Assembly: GCA_910589075.1 (NCBI GenBank)
Contig: CAJUSK010000010.1
Span: 124,001 to 188,000, forward strand
Source: an uncultured Lachnospiraceae bacterium
GTDB taxonomy: Bacteria; Bacillota; Clostridia; Lachnospirales; Lachnospiraceae
Direction: 5' to 3'
Length of the DNA: 64,000 nucleotides
The position numbers were made by a program, and so were the translations under genes. Position 1 is the stretch's first letter; each line of letters starts with the position of its first letter. The notes beneath the pieces are model-generated. The model was not told the DNA's origin, did no database searches, and worked only from the letters and a program-made list of their open reading frames with translations. Shown piece by piece: positions 52,586-61,362 of the stretch.

Positions 52586-53614
52586 TTATATACGCCCCGA
52601 TGATTCCCGGATCAACAGTTCGCCTTCAAAAATACGATGTTGAACCGGGGCGTTGTTTTCGATTGTGTCAAACAGTATATCCGCCACATCCTCCGCCATC
52701 TCCTCCACCGGCTGTTTGACGGTTGTGATTGTGGGGATATAATAAGAAGCAATCTCCAGACCGTCAAAGCCCACCACAGAATACTCCTCCGGAATACTTT
52801 TCCCCGCTTCTTTCAATGCCCTGCAAATGCCAATGGCCACCGAATCGGAAATGGCATAAACGGCTGTCCACTCGATCCCGCGCTCCAGAAGCCGACGGGC
52901 GCCGTGATAACCGCGTTCCATAGAATAGGCGTCTTCCTCCGGGCCGGAGTAGCAGATCAGTTCTTCCACAACCGGCAGTCCGTTATCAGACAGGGCAGCC
53001 CGATAGCCGGAGAGCCGCAGTGCACCGATACTGCGATCCTCTCTGGAAGCGGCAAAGAATGCAATACGCCGATGGCCTGCCCTGCACAGATAATCTACAA
53101 TTTTATAACTTTCTTTTACATCATCCACATGTACGGATGAAAATATCTTACTGTTTTTCCGGTCCATACCCCCTACGGCCCCGATCACACACGGAATGGT
53201 CAACTGCCTCAGCTTCTCCTCCGTATGATAAAAATATCCGCCCAGGAATATGATACCTTTCGGCTTTTTCTCCAGGATCATTTCCAGCGCCACTTCAATC
53301 TCGTCTTCGTTGTCATTCACGCTTTGCAGGATAAATGTATACTTATGCGCATGAATCTTTTTCTCAAGAATGCTGATCATAGGCTGGAAAAAGGGGTTGC
53401 CAATCCCCTTAACCAGTACGACAATGGAATTGCTCTCCAGACGTTTCAGATTCCTGGCACTGTTATTGGGGATAAACTGATTCTCGCGGACGGCTTCCAT
53501 GATCATGTTTTTCGTGCTCTGGCTTACTCCGGGATAATCGTTAATCGCCCTCGATACAGTACTCACACTGACACCACACTTTTTCGCTATATCTTTAATC
53601 GTTACACTATCCAT
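52586..53614 (-). CDS. LacI-family regulator, located between the two malQ genes
   Basis: A 342-residue repressor. The HTH and hinge read VTIKDIAKKCGVSVSTVSRA and then PNNSARNLKR; a periplasmic-binding-like ligand domain follows. The ligand is probably maltose or a maltodextrin, inferred from its neighbours. It has its own promoter (53693-53720) and should control the binding-protein operon and itself. Confidence 0.93.
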   Translation of the reverse strand: MDSVTIKDIAKKCGVSVSTVSRAINDYPGVSQSTKNMIMEAVRENQFIPNNSARNLKRLESNSIVVLVKGIGNPFFQPMISILEKKIHAHKYTFILQSVNDNEDEIEVALEMILEKKPKGIIFLGGYFYHTEEKLRQLTIPCVIGAVGGMDRKNSKIFSSVHVDDVKESYKIVDYLCRAGHRRIAFFAASREDRSIGALRLSGYRAALSDNGLPVVEELICYSGPEEDAYSMERGYHGARRLLERGIEWTAVYAISDSVAIGICRALKEAGKSIPEEYSVVGFDGLEIASYYIPTITTVKQPVEEMAEDVADILFDTIENNAPVQHRIFEGELLIRESSGRI

Positions 53615-53692
53615 CGTCTGATGTCCTTCCGAATTTCCAATCGTACTGCTTTACCCAAACAGTGATGCACACATTTGTTCGGGTCTTACATC

Positions 53693-53720
53693 ATTATAAA
53701 CTTTTTTTATTAAAAGTCAA
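53693..53720 (-). promoter_or_regulatory. Promoter of the LacI regulator gene
   Basis: Minus-strand TTGACT (53720-53715) and TATAAT (53698-53693) with a 16-base spacer; the -35 box overlaps the end of the upstream malQ. Confidence 0.75.
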
Positions 53721-55201
53721 CACCTGCCATAAATTTCGGCAAGAAACCGGATTTTCTGCCTAAGTTCTTTCGAAAATGCGCCTTTTTTCATACGCCATTT
53801 CCAGTTCCCTGATGGAACGGAAGGTGTATTGATGCGGGCAGCACCCCCCAGCCCCAGATAATCCTGTGCAGGTATAATACAGGTATCCGCAACCGTAGAC
53901 AATGCGCAGCAAATATAATCCCATGGAAGTTTTTCCCGGGACGCATCTGCATTATTCAGGTACGCCTGCGCAATTTTCCTGTCCTCATCACTGATTTTTT
54001 CATACCATCCCAGGATTGTATCATTGTCATGGGTACCTGTGTAAACCACGCAATTGGTGGGATATTTGTAGGGCATATAGCAGCCTGCTTCTCTGGAATC
54101 AAAGGCAAACTGCAGGACTTTCATCCCCGGATACCCCGTATCTTCCAGAAGCTGGCGGACGGTGTCCGTCACATACCCCAGATCTTCTGCTATAATCGGC
54201 AAATCTCCCAGTTCCTTTTTAATCTGTACGAACAGATCGATTCCCACGCCCTTTTCCCAGTGCCCGTTTACGGCGGTGCTGTCTCCATAAGGAATGGAAT
54301 AGTAGGCATCAAAGCCCCGAAAATGGTCAATGCGTACAATATCAAACAATTCAAACTGGGCTTTCAGCCGGTCAATCCACCAGCGGTATCCGGTCTGTTT
54401 GTGGTATGCCCAGTCATACAGCGGATTGCCCCAGAGCTGTCCCTGTGCCGAAAATGCGTCCGGCGGGCAGCCGGCAACGGCTGTCGGCAACCGGTTTTCA
54501 TCCAGTTGGAACAGCTTTGGATTGGCCCATACATCCACACTGTCAAAAGAAACATAAATCGGTATATCCCCGATGATTTTCACGTCTTTTTCATTGGCAT
54601 ACTTTTTCAGTGCCAGCCACTGTTTGCGGAACAAATACTGAATGAACACGTAAAAACGAATTTCGCCTTCCAGCTCTGTCTCATATTTCGCCAGCGCCGT
54701 CTCGTCCCGCAGACGCACATCCTCATCCCAGTCCGTCCAGCATAAACCGCCCATACTGTCTTTCAACGCCATATACAGAGCATAATCCTTCAGCCAGAAA
54801 CGGTTTTCCTCATAAAATTCCACCAATGTGCCATCATCAGAATACCGTTCAAATGCCTGTTTTAAAATCTCAAACCTGCCCTGATAAATTTTATCATAGG
54901 AAACACTCTCCCTCTCCTCACTGTCTCCCCAGTCATAGCTGCTGCATTCTTCCTTTGTTAAAAGCCCTTCCTCTGTCAGCGCTTCCAGGTCAATAAAATA
55001 CGGATTCCCTGCAAATGTGGAGAAAGACTGATACGGCGAATCTCCATAACCGGTAGGCCCCAGCGGCAGGATCTGCCACAGTTTCTGCCCTGCTTCGTGG
55101 AGCATATCCACAAACTCATACGCTTCTCTTGAAAACGAGCCGATGCCGTAAGGAGACGGCAGGCTGGAAACAGGAAGCAACATACCACATTGTCTTTTCA
55201 T
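53717..55201 (-). CDS. malQ: 4-alpha-glucanotransferase (amylomaltase), copy 1
   Basis: A 494-residue GH77 enzyme. The same motif order as the other copy is seen: LWQILPLGPTGYGDSPYQSF, IIGDIPIYVSFDSVDVWA, VRIDHFRGFDAYYSIP, IIAEDLGYVTDTV and YTGTHDNDT. It follows the permease genes, so it probably processes the imported sugars. Why two copies are kept is unclear; different chain-length preference or separate regulation is possible. Start after AGGGGAAGA. Confidence 0.96.
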   Translation of the reverse strand: MKRQCGMLLPVSSLPSPYGIGSFSREAYEFVDMLHEAGQKLWQILPLGPTGYGDSPYQSFSTFAGNPYFIDLEALTEEGLLTKEECSSYDWGDSEERESVSYDKIYQGRFEILKQAFERYSDDGTLVEFYEENRFWLKDYALYMALKDSMGGLCWTDWDEDVRLRDETALAKYETELEGEIRFYVFIQYLFRKQWLALKKYANEKDVKIIGDIPIYVSFDSVDVWANPKLFQLDENRLPTAVAGCPPDAFSAQGQLWGNPLYDWAYHKQTGYRWWIDRLKAQFELFDIVRIDHFRGFDAYYSIPYGDSTAVNGHWEKGVGIDLFVQIKKELGDLPIIAEDLGYVTDTVRQLLEDTGYPGMKVLQFAFDSREAGCYMPYKYPTNCVVYTGTHDNDTILGWYEKISDEDRKIAQAYLNNADASREKLPWDYICCALSTVADTCIIPAQDYLGLGGAARINTPSVPSGNWKWRMKKGAFSKELRQKIRFLAEIYGRC

Positions 55202-55326
55202 TCTTCCCCTGTCCCTTCTTATTTTTTATATTCAGATATTCATTTGGCAGCCATGGCCTGCAGGCGGACGCCGCCTCCCCGGACCATGACTGCCACGCAA
55301 ACAGTTCCACAGTGCGCTTAGTTCTG

Positions 55327-56166
55327 TTAACCTTTTACCGCACCTGCAACAACACCTTCGATAATATATCTCTGGCAAATGATATAGAAAATAATCACCG
55401 GCAGGATCGCAAGAACGATGCAGGCCATAATCGTTCCCATATCTACGGAACCAAACCCACCTTTCAAATACTGGATTACGATAGGAATGGTTTTATATTT
55501 CTTAATGTCCAATACCAGATACGGAAGCAGATAGTCATTCCATACCCACATGATTTCCAGGATACCAACAGATACGAAGGTCGGTTTCATAATCGGGAAA
55601 ACTACCTTAAAGTATATCTGAAGTGGATTGCATCCGTCAATACTTGCCGCTTCTTCAATTTCCAGGGGCATGCTCTGCGCAAAATTGGAAAACATAAACA
55701 CAGCCATACCGGCGCCGAATCCCAGATAAACCACTACAATGCCCACAGGCGTATTCAGACGCAGTGTATCTGCCGTTTTAGCCAGTGTAAACATAAGCAT
55801 CTGGAAAGGTACTACCATAGAAAAAATAAAGCCGAATTTCAGTGCCCTGGTTACCGTATTCTGTACACGGGTTACATACCAGCCGCACATGGAGCAAAGC
55901 ACCAGGATGGCCAGGACGGAAGCTGCCGTAATGAATAAACTGTAACCGAAATATTTGAAAAATTCAATTTTCTGAATACCATTGATATAGTTGTCAAATC
56001 CCACAAATGATTTCTGATTGGGAAAAGCAAAAGGATTCAGGTTAATACTTGTTTTCTTTTTAAAAGAGTTCACCAGAACAAGTACCACAGGAAATACATA
56101 AGCCAGTGAAACAACACTGAATATGACGGTTAAAATATTTTTATAACTTTCTATTTTACTTCTCAT
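55327..56166 (-). CDS. Maltodextrin ABC transporter permease, MalG type
   Basis: A 279-residue inner-membrane permease with six helices. The EAA loop that contacts the ATPase reads EIEEAASIDGCNPLQIYFKV. Its ATG is one base after the stop of the MalF-type gene (TAGGATG). It forms a heterodimer with that subunit. The ligand, maltodextrin, is inferred from malQ and glgP nearby. Confidence 0.92.
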   Translation of the reverse strand: MRSKIESYKNILTVIFSVVSLAYVFPVVLVLVNSFKKKTSINLNPFAFPNQKSFVGFDNYINGIQKIEFFKYFGYSLFITAASVLAILVLCSMCGWYVTRVQNTVTRALKFGFIFSMVVPFQMLMFTLAKTADTLRLNTPVGIVVVYLGFGAGMAVFMFSNFAQSMPLEIEEAASIDGCNPLQIYFKVVFPIMKPTFVSVGILEIMWVWNDYLLPYLVLDIKKYKTIPIVIQYLKGGFGSVDMGTIMACIVLAILPVIIFYIICQRYIIEGVVAGAVKG

Positions 56167-56167
56167 C

Positions 56168-57010
56168 CTATTTTTCCCCCTTGCCTTGTGTAAATCTCAT
56201 CTGAATCACACCGATGACTGCCAGTGCAATGGCAAAGATAACGGCTTTCGCCTGGCCCACGCCCCTGTATGCGGCTGTGCTGCCATAAAATGTATTGTAA
56301 ATATTCAGCGCAACCATTTCTGTAGCACGGGAAGGTTCGCCCGCCGTTAAAGCAAGGTTCTGGTCAAACAGTTTGAAACCGTTTGTCAGAGACAGGAATG
56401 TACAAATTACAATCGACGGGCTGACGGAAGGGATAATAATCTTAAACAGCCGCTGGCTGCCCGTAGCGCCGTCCACTTCTGCGGCCTCCAGCATATCACC
56501 GGCAATATTCTGAATACCTGCAATATAGATAATCATCATATAACCGATCTGCTGCCAGCTCAGCAGAATTACCAACCCCCAAAATCCATACACAGAGCTA
56601 TATGTTAATGTACGGTTAATATAGGAAAGCAAACCGTTAAACAAAAGCTGCCATACATAACCCAGAACAATACCGCCGATCAGGTTCGGCATAAAAAAGA
56701 TGGTTCGGAAAAGATTGGTTCCTTTAATTTTTTTGGTCAGGCACAGTGCAACGGTAAATGCAAGTACATTGATCAAAACAACCGTAACAACAGTGAACAG
56801 CGCGGAAAACAACACCGAATGAAGGAACGTGGCATCCTTAAACGCCTCTATGTAGTTTGAGATTCCCACAAATGTCGCATCGCTGACCGTCGTAAAGGAA
56901 CAGAAGCTCAGGTAAACCGCCATGATAAAAGGTACTACAAACCCGATTGCAAATGCTGCTGCGGTGGGCAGGACAAAAACCGGGAAATATTTTTTTAACG
57001 CTTTTTCCAT
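56168..57010 (-). CDS. Maltodextrin ABC transporter permease, MalF type
   Basis: A 280-residue permease with six helices. The EAA loop is MLEAAEVDGATGSQRLFKII. It is short compared with the enterobacterial MalF because it lacks the large periplasmic insertion, as is usual in Gram-positives. Start after GGAGAG. It is separated from the binding-protein gene by two hairpins. Confidence 0.92.
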   Translation of the reverse strand: MEKALKKYFPVFVLPTAAAFAIGFVVPFIMAVYLSFCSFTTVSDATFVGISNYIEAFKDATFLHSVLFSALFTVVTVVLINVLAFTVALCLTKKIKGTNLFRTIFFMPNLIGGIVLGYVWQLLFNGLLSYINRTLTYSSVYGFWGLVILLSWQQIGYMMIIYIAGIQNIAGDMLEAAEVDGATGSQRLFKIIIPSVSPSIVICTFLSLTNGFKLFDQNLALTAGEPSRATEMVALNIYNTFYGSTAAYRGVGQAKAVIFAIALAVIGVIQMRFTQGKGEK

Positions 57011-57031
57011 GAAACACTCTCCTCTTTATGG

Positions 57032-57107
57032 GACAGGACCTGCACAAAACGCCAGGCCCTGTCTTTTTCATGACAGCAGAACATCTCCACATGATACATT
57101 CTGCTGT
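57032..57107 (-). promoter_or_regulatory. Intercistronic hairpins between binding-protein and permease genes
   Basis: Two inverted repeats fill the 129-base gap: 57032-57063 (arms GACAGGACCT-like/AGG..CCTGTC) and 57073-57107 (ACAGCAGAA/TTCTGCTGT). They probably act as partial terminators or 3' stabilisers so that the binding protein is made in excess over the permeases. Confidence 0.55.
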
Positions 57108-57139
57108 TTTCAATATAAAACCGCTTTTTACAGAACAGA

Positions 57140-58498
57140 TTATCTGTTTTCCCACTCTGTAGCGAAATCTTCCGTAAATACTTTTTCAACATTAGACCAG
57201 TCACCGGTTCCCTGGGAATACTCGATCAGTGCGGAAGACAGGTTTGATTTCCAGTTTTCTGTAGGAAGGCTCTCTGTACCGATCCAGGAAATAGGTGTTT
57301 TTCCTGCTGCTTCGTATTTATTTGCACTTGTAAACAGCGGATTCTCCAATACCACATCTGCAAACGTATCAAAAGGACAGTTGAATGCCATAGCGCCGGA
57401 CAGTGTCTGAATGCCTGTCTCAGAAGAAATAACCCACTCAAGGAAGTCAAGCGTTGCCTGGATGTCTTCTTCCGTTGCGTTCTTGTTTACACACCAGAAG
57501 TTACCTGTACCTGTGCAGACACCGATTTTGTCTTTTTCTTCCGGAACGCCTGTATACAGAGGCAGGAATGCGATATTCATCTCGGCCATCTCGTTGTCAG
57601 CCGTCCATGCCCATGTACCGTTCTGATAAAATACTGCCATTTCATCACAGAACTCTGCAAGCGCATCATCACCTGTCTTACCACTCAGCAGTGCAGGATC
57701 ACAGGTGGAATCTGTAAAGTACAGATCAATCAGATTCTTGTAATTTGCCACATATGTGCCGTCCAGAGAAGTTGCCGTCGTAATGCCCTTCTTTGTGTAC
57801 TCCCAGTAAATCGGCACATTGGCAAGATGTGTGGTAAATCTCCAGTTGGAAGAGCCGTCCAGACCTGCGGAAGTGAAAGCGCCTTCCACACCCAGTTCAT
57901 CTTTTCTTGCCTGAATATCGTCTGCAACTGCCTTCAATGTATCAAAGTCTATAATGTCATCTGCGCTGGAAATCACTGCATTGTCAAGTTTGCAGTACTG
58001 ATCCAGTAAATCCACATTGTAAATAATACCATAGCTCTCCATAGCGAACGGAACTGCCGCTACTTCCACGCCTTCCATAGACAGCTTGTTTGCTGTGGAA
58101 TGCTCTGAAATAAAGCTGCCTGACAGATCATAGCAATACTGTCCCCAGTTATCCAGCCAGGACTGATTCTCAACCTGGAACAATGTGGGAGCCTCTGTCT
58201 TTGCGATTTCGGATGTCAGAGTCTGCTCATACGTACCGGATGCCGCTGTTACCACAGTCACCGGAACACCGGTTTCTTCCGTATATGCGGCGGCCAACTC
58301 CTGCCACTGTGCGTCAACTTCCGGTTTGTAATTCAGATAATAGACGCTTCCGCCTCCGTTTGCAGCACCGCCTGCGCCGCCTGCACCACCTGCGGCATCT
58401 CCTGAACCGGCACTGTCTCCGGAACCGCATCCCGCCAGTAACCCTGCAGCCATCAGTGCAGCGGATACTACGGCAATTACTTTCTTACCTGTTTTCAT
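57140..58498 (-). CDS. Maltodextrin-binding lipoprotein
   Basis: A 452-residue solute-binding lipoprotein: signal MKTGKKVIAVVSAALMAAGL, lipobox LLAGC with Cys24, and a Gly/Ala/Ser-rich linker before the extracytoplasmic domain. The YLNYKPEVDAQWQELAAAYT opening is typical of cluster-B sugar-binding proteins. Start at 58498 after AGGAGGG; the frame extends to 58639 through the operators but that part is not coding. First gene of the uptake operon. Confidence 0.93.
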   Translation of the reverse strand: MKTGKKVIAVVSAALMAAGLLAGCGSGDSAGSGDAAGGAGGAGGAANGGGSVYYLNYKPEVDAQWQELAAAYTEETGVPVTVVTAASGTYEQTLTSEIAKTEAPTLFQVENQSWLDNWGQYCYDLSGSFISEHSTANKLSMEGVEVAAVPFAMESYGIIYNVDLLDQYCKLDNAVISSADDIIDFDTLKAVADDIQARKDELGVEGAFTSAGLDGSSNWRFTTHLANVPIYWEYTKKGITTATSLDGTYVANYKNLIDLYFTDSTCDPALLSGKTGDDALAEFCDEMAVFYQNGTWAWTADNEMAEMNIAFLPLYTGVPEEKDKIGVCTGTGNFWCVNKNATEEDIQATLDFLEWVISSETGIQTLSGAMAFNCPFDTFADVVLENPLFTSANKYEAAGKTPISWIGTESLPTENWKSNLSSALIEYSQGTGDWSNVEKVFTEDFATEWENR

Positions 58499-58556
58499 AG
58501 TTTTTCCCTCCTGTTTTTTAATTTGTATCTCAATAAAAATACAACCGAGTTGAATG

Positions 58557-58639
58557 ATAACGTTGTCGGTAACGCTAGCGGCAACGTTATCGGTAACGTT
58601 ACCGATTATTATAGTAGCACATTGTTCAATCTCTTGCAA
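58557..58639 (-). promoter_or_regulatory. Promoter and LacI-type operators of the maltodextrin operon
   Basis: Minus-strand TTGCAA (58639-58634) and TACTAT (58616-58611) are 17 bases apart. Right after the -10 lies ATCGGTAACGTTACCGAT (58589-58606), a perfect 18-base palindrome. Next is a second inverted repeat, 58557-58590, with ATAACGTTG/CAACGTTAT arms. Both contain CGGTAACG-like half-sites and should bind one of the two LacI proteins, blocking initiation without inducer. Confidence 0.8.
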
Positions 58640-58670
58640 CAGATTTTCAAGGATTTTGAAATATTGTAAA

Positions 58671-58691
58671 AACCCGCCAATTTTGCGGGTT
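58671..58691 (-). terminator. Terminator upstream of the maltodextrin promoter
   Basis: AACCCGC and GCGGGTT arms with an AATTTT-containing loop, followed on the minus strand by TTTTTAC. It insulates the binding-protein promoter from glgP transcription. Confidence 0.7.
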
Positions 58692-58815
58692 TAAATTTAT
58701 GCAATGTATACAAATACTTTGTCTTAAAAAGCTTTTCTCAGAGCCTTCTGCATATTGTTTGTGAATGGGGAAATCAAAGAACATGTGCCCTGCGGATTTT
58801 CTCTGATCATAAAAC

Positions 58816-58892
58816 AATAGAAAGCACGCTATGCAAACTTGCTATTGTCATGAACAATAGATTGCAGGCTTCGCCAGCAAACCTATTGTCAT
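58816..58892. repeat. Copy of the CTATTG hairpin repeat
   Basis: ACAATAGAAAGCACGCTATG, then CTATTGTCATGAACAATAG, and CCTATTGTCATGAAT: about two units of the family arrayed at 25763-25980, including the shared GATTGCAGGCTTCGCCAGCA segment. It sits in the gap after glgP; the rest of 58692-58815 has nothing I recognise. Confidence 0.75.
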
Positions 58893-58896
58893 GAAT

Positions 58897-58966
58897 GAAA
58901 AAAAGAGGCTGCGCCAGCCAGGCGCACCTCTCTTCTTCTGCTATGTTCTGCAACACAGCCTCTTTT
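58897..58966 (-). terminator. Terminator of glgP
   Basis: AAAGAGGCTG and CAGCCTCTTT arms enclose a second GC-rich stem (GCGCCAGCC/GGCGC). A TTTTTTTC run follows on the minus strand. The hairpin starts within two bases of the glgP stop codon. Confidence 0.7.
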
Positions 58967-61280
58967 ATATTCTCTTGAGTTTCCAGATATCCTCATTGTA
59001 TTCGCCAATGGTTCTGTCAGATGAGAAGAATCCGGCTTTTGCTATATTGACAAGCATCATACGTTTCCATTTCTCCCGATTCTCATAATCTGCAAAGGCC
59101 TGGTCTTTTACTTTGATATAGTCTTCCAGATCCAGCAGAGTCATAAACCAGTCTTTCTGCAGCAGTTCTTTATAGAGCCGCTCCAGATTTTCCTTATGTC
59201 CCGCCGCAAGGGCCTGTTTGCCCACGATAAAGTCTACCGCTTCACGGACAACAGGGCTCTTCTTGTAATAATCCTTTGCCACATAATCGGCTTTCGCGTA
59301 ATGTTCGATTACCGTATCGCTGTCCTGCCCGAAAATATAGATATTCTCATCGCCCACCAACTCATGGATCTCCACATTGGCGCCATCATCTGTTCCCAGT
59401 GTCACGGCGCCGTTGAGCATAAACTTCATGTTGCCCGTTCCGGACGCCTCTTTGGACGCAAGCGAAATCTGCTCGGAAATATCACAGGCCGGAATCAGTT
59501 TTTCCGCATAACTCACATTATAGTTTTCCACCATCACAACTTTCATCCAGGGGCTAACCTGGGGGTCATTATCCACGATCTCCTGCAGAACCAGTAAAAG
59601 GTGGATAATGTCCTGCGCAATCACATAGGCAGGTGCAGCCTTTGCTCCAAATATAAAGGTCAGCGGCGTAACCGGCTTTTTGCCCTTCTTGATTTCCAGG
59701 TACTTGTGGATGATGTAGAGGGCATTCATCTGCTGCCGTTTGTACTCATGCAGACGCTTAATCTGAATGTCGAATATGGAATCCGGATTCAGACGCACGC
59801 CTTCCTTTTCTTCCACATAAGCGGCCAACGCTTCTTTTTTCTGTCTCTTAATGGCCTCCAAACGATCCAGTACATCCCCGTCATTCCGAAATTCCAGCAA
59901 TTTTTCCAGTTTCGCGGCATCTTTCTTATATTCCTCACCGATCAGGCTGTCCAGACAGGCGGTCAGTTCCCTGTTACAGGAGAGCAGCCATCTGCGGAAG
60001 GTAATACCGTTTGTCTTATTGTTGAATTTCTCCGGATAAATATCATAAAAAGATTTCAGTTCCGTATTTTTCAGAATATCCGTATGGATGGCAGCCACAC
60101 CGTTTACGCTGAAGCCGTAATGGATATCAATATGTGCCATATGCACTTTTTTGTCTTTGTCAATTATCTGGACTTTCTCATCCTCGTACTGCGCTGCCAC
60201 CCGTTTATCCAGTTCTTTGATAATGGGCACAAGCTGGGGCACTGCCTTTTCCAGATATTCCAGCGGCCATTTCTCCAGCGCCTCTGCCAGAATGGTATGG
60301 TTGGTATAGGCGCACGTTTTGCGGACAACCGCAATGGCTTCATCCATGGTAAAAGCCTTATCCTCCACAAGGATACGGATCAGTTCCGGTATAATCATGG
60401 TCGGATGGGTGTCATTGATCTGAATTACGGCATGTTCATACATTTTCCGCAGATCATACTGATGTTCCTTCATCTCCTGCAGAATCAACTGGGCCGCATT
60501 GCTGACCATAAAATACTGCTGGTAAATACGCAGCAGGTTGCCGGCTTTGTCCGAATCGTCCGGATACAGGAACAGTGTCAGATTCTTCTCAATATCTTCC
60601 TTGTCAAAGCTGATGCCATCCTCAACCAGAGACTCATCTATGGATTCCAGATCAAACAGGCGCAGTTTGTTAATCCCATGCTCATAACCGGCCACATCTA
60701 TATTATACAATCTGGATGTAACTTTCTTTTTGCCGAAATACACATCATACGTGATATCCGTCTTTGTCAGCCAGGAATCCGGCTCAATCCAGTCATTTTT
60801 TTCTGCTGTCTGCAGCTTATCCCGAAATACCTGTTTAAACAGGCCAAAGTGATAATTCAGTCCGATCCCTTCTCCGGGCAGTCCCAGCGACGCAATGGAA
60901 TCCAGAAAGCAGGCTGCAAGCCTTCCCAATCCTCCGTTTCCAAGAGAGGGTTCAGGCTCTGCCTCCTCAATGAGGGCAAGCTCTTTCCCGTTTTCTTTTA
61001 ACAGTTCATCCAGGCTGTTATATATCCCCAGGTTAATCAGGTTGTTGGACAACAGCCTGCCAATCAGAAACTCTGCCGAAATATAATATACTTTCTTCTC
61101 CCCGGAGATTTCCGGTGTTGTCCGGAGTATATTTTTGCAGAGATGTAACAGCGCGTAATAAAGCTGCTGATTGTCGGCTTCCCGGATGGTTTTGCCATAC
61201 AATTCCCCCACAATCCCGGAAAGCGTGTTTTCCAGATTCATATGGATAACTTCCTGTTTCATTTCACGTTCCATAGGCAT
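58965..61280 (-). CDS. glgP: Glycogen/maltodextrin phosphorylase
   Basis: A 771-residue PLP-dependent phosphorylase releasing glucose-1-phosphate from alpha-1,4-glucans. Visible are ISAEFLIGRLLSNNLINLG, EPEPSLGNGGLGRLAACFLD, NDTHPTMIIPELIRIL, and the PLP-lysine site EASGTGNMKFMLNGAVTLGT. It is shorter than the E. coli enzyme, as in many Firmicutes. Start at 61280, ten bases after AAGGAGG. Its promoter carries a LacI-type operator and it lies just downstream of a LacI gene. Confidence 0.96.
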   Translation of the reverse strand: MPMEREMKQEVIHMNLENTLSGIVGELYGKTIREADNQQLYYALLHLCKNILRTTPEISGEKKVYYISAEFLIGRLLSNNLINLGIYNSLDELLKENGKELALIEEAEPEPSLGNGGLGRLAACFLDSIASLGLPGEGIGLNYHFGLFKQVFRDKLQTAEKNDWIEPDSWLTKTDITYDVYFGKKKVTSRLYNIDVAGYEHGINKLRLFDLESIDESLVEDGISFDKEDIEKNLTLFLYPDDSDKAGNLLRIYQQYFMVSNAAQLILQEMKEHQYDLRKMYEHAVIQINDTHPTMIIPELIRILVEDKAFTMDEAIAVVRKTCAYTNHTILAEALEKWPLEYLEKAVPQLVPIIKELDKRVAAQYEDEKVQIIDKDKKVHMAHIDIHYGFSVNGVAAIHTDILKNTELKSFYDIYPEKFNNKTNGITFRRWLLSCNRELTACLDSLIGEEYKKDAAKLEKLLEFRNDGDVLDRLEAIKRQKKEALAAYVEEKEGVRLNPDSIFDIQIKRLHEYKRQQMNALYIIHKYLEIKKGKKPVTPLTFIFGAKAAPAYVIAQDIIHLLLVLQEIVDNDPQVSPWMKVVMVENYNVSYAEKLIPACDISEQISLASKEASGTGNMKFMLNGAVTLGTDDGANVEIHELVGDENIYIFGQDSDTVIEHYAKADYVAKDYYKKSPVVREAVDFIVGKQALAAGHKENLERLYKELLQKDWFMTLLDLEDYIKVKDQAFADYENREKWKRMMLVNIAKAGFFSSDRTIGEYNEDIWKLKRI

Positions 61281-61318
61281 AAAAAAGATACCTCCTTTGA
61301 TTACACTGATTCTTCCTG

Positions 61319-61347
61319 AGTATAGCACAGGAAAACGTTTTCCGCAA
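61319..61347 (-). promoter_or_regulatory. glgP promoter with palindromic operator in the spacer
   Basis: Minus-strand TTGCGG (61347-61342) and TGC-extended TATACT (61324-61319), 17 bases apart. GGAAAACGTTTTCC (61330-61343) is a perfect 14-base palindrome sitting in the spacer, a typical LacI/GalR-type operator. Binding should block RNA polymerase. Confidence 0.78.
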
Positions 61348-61362
61348 GCACAAAAGTCCGGT

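Noticed and set aside
59601..61001. 466-residue plus-strand frame
   Set aside because: Antisense shadow of glgP; the phosphorylase motifs on the minus strand are unambiguous.
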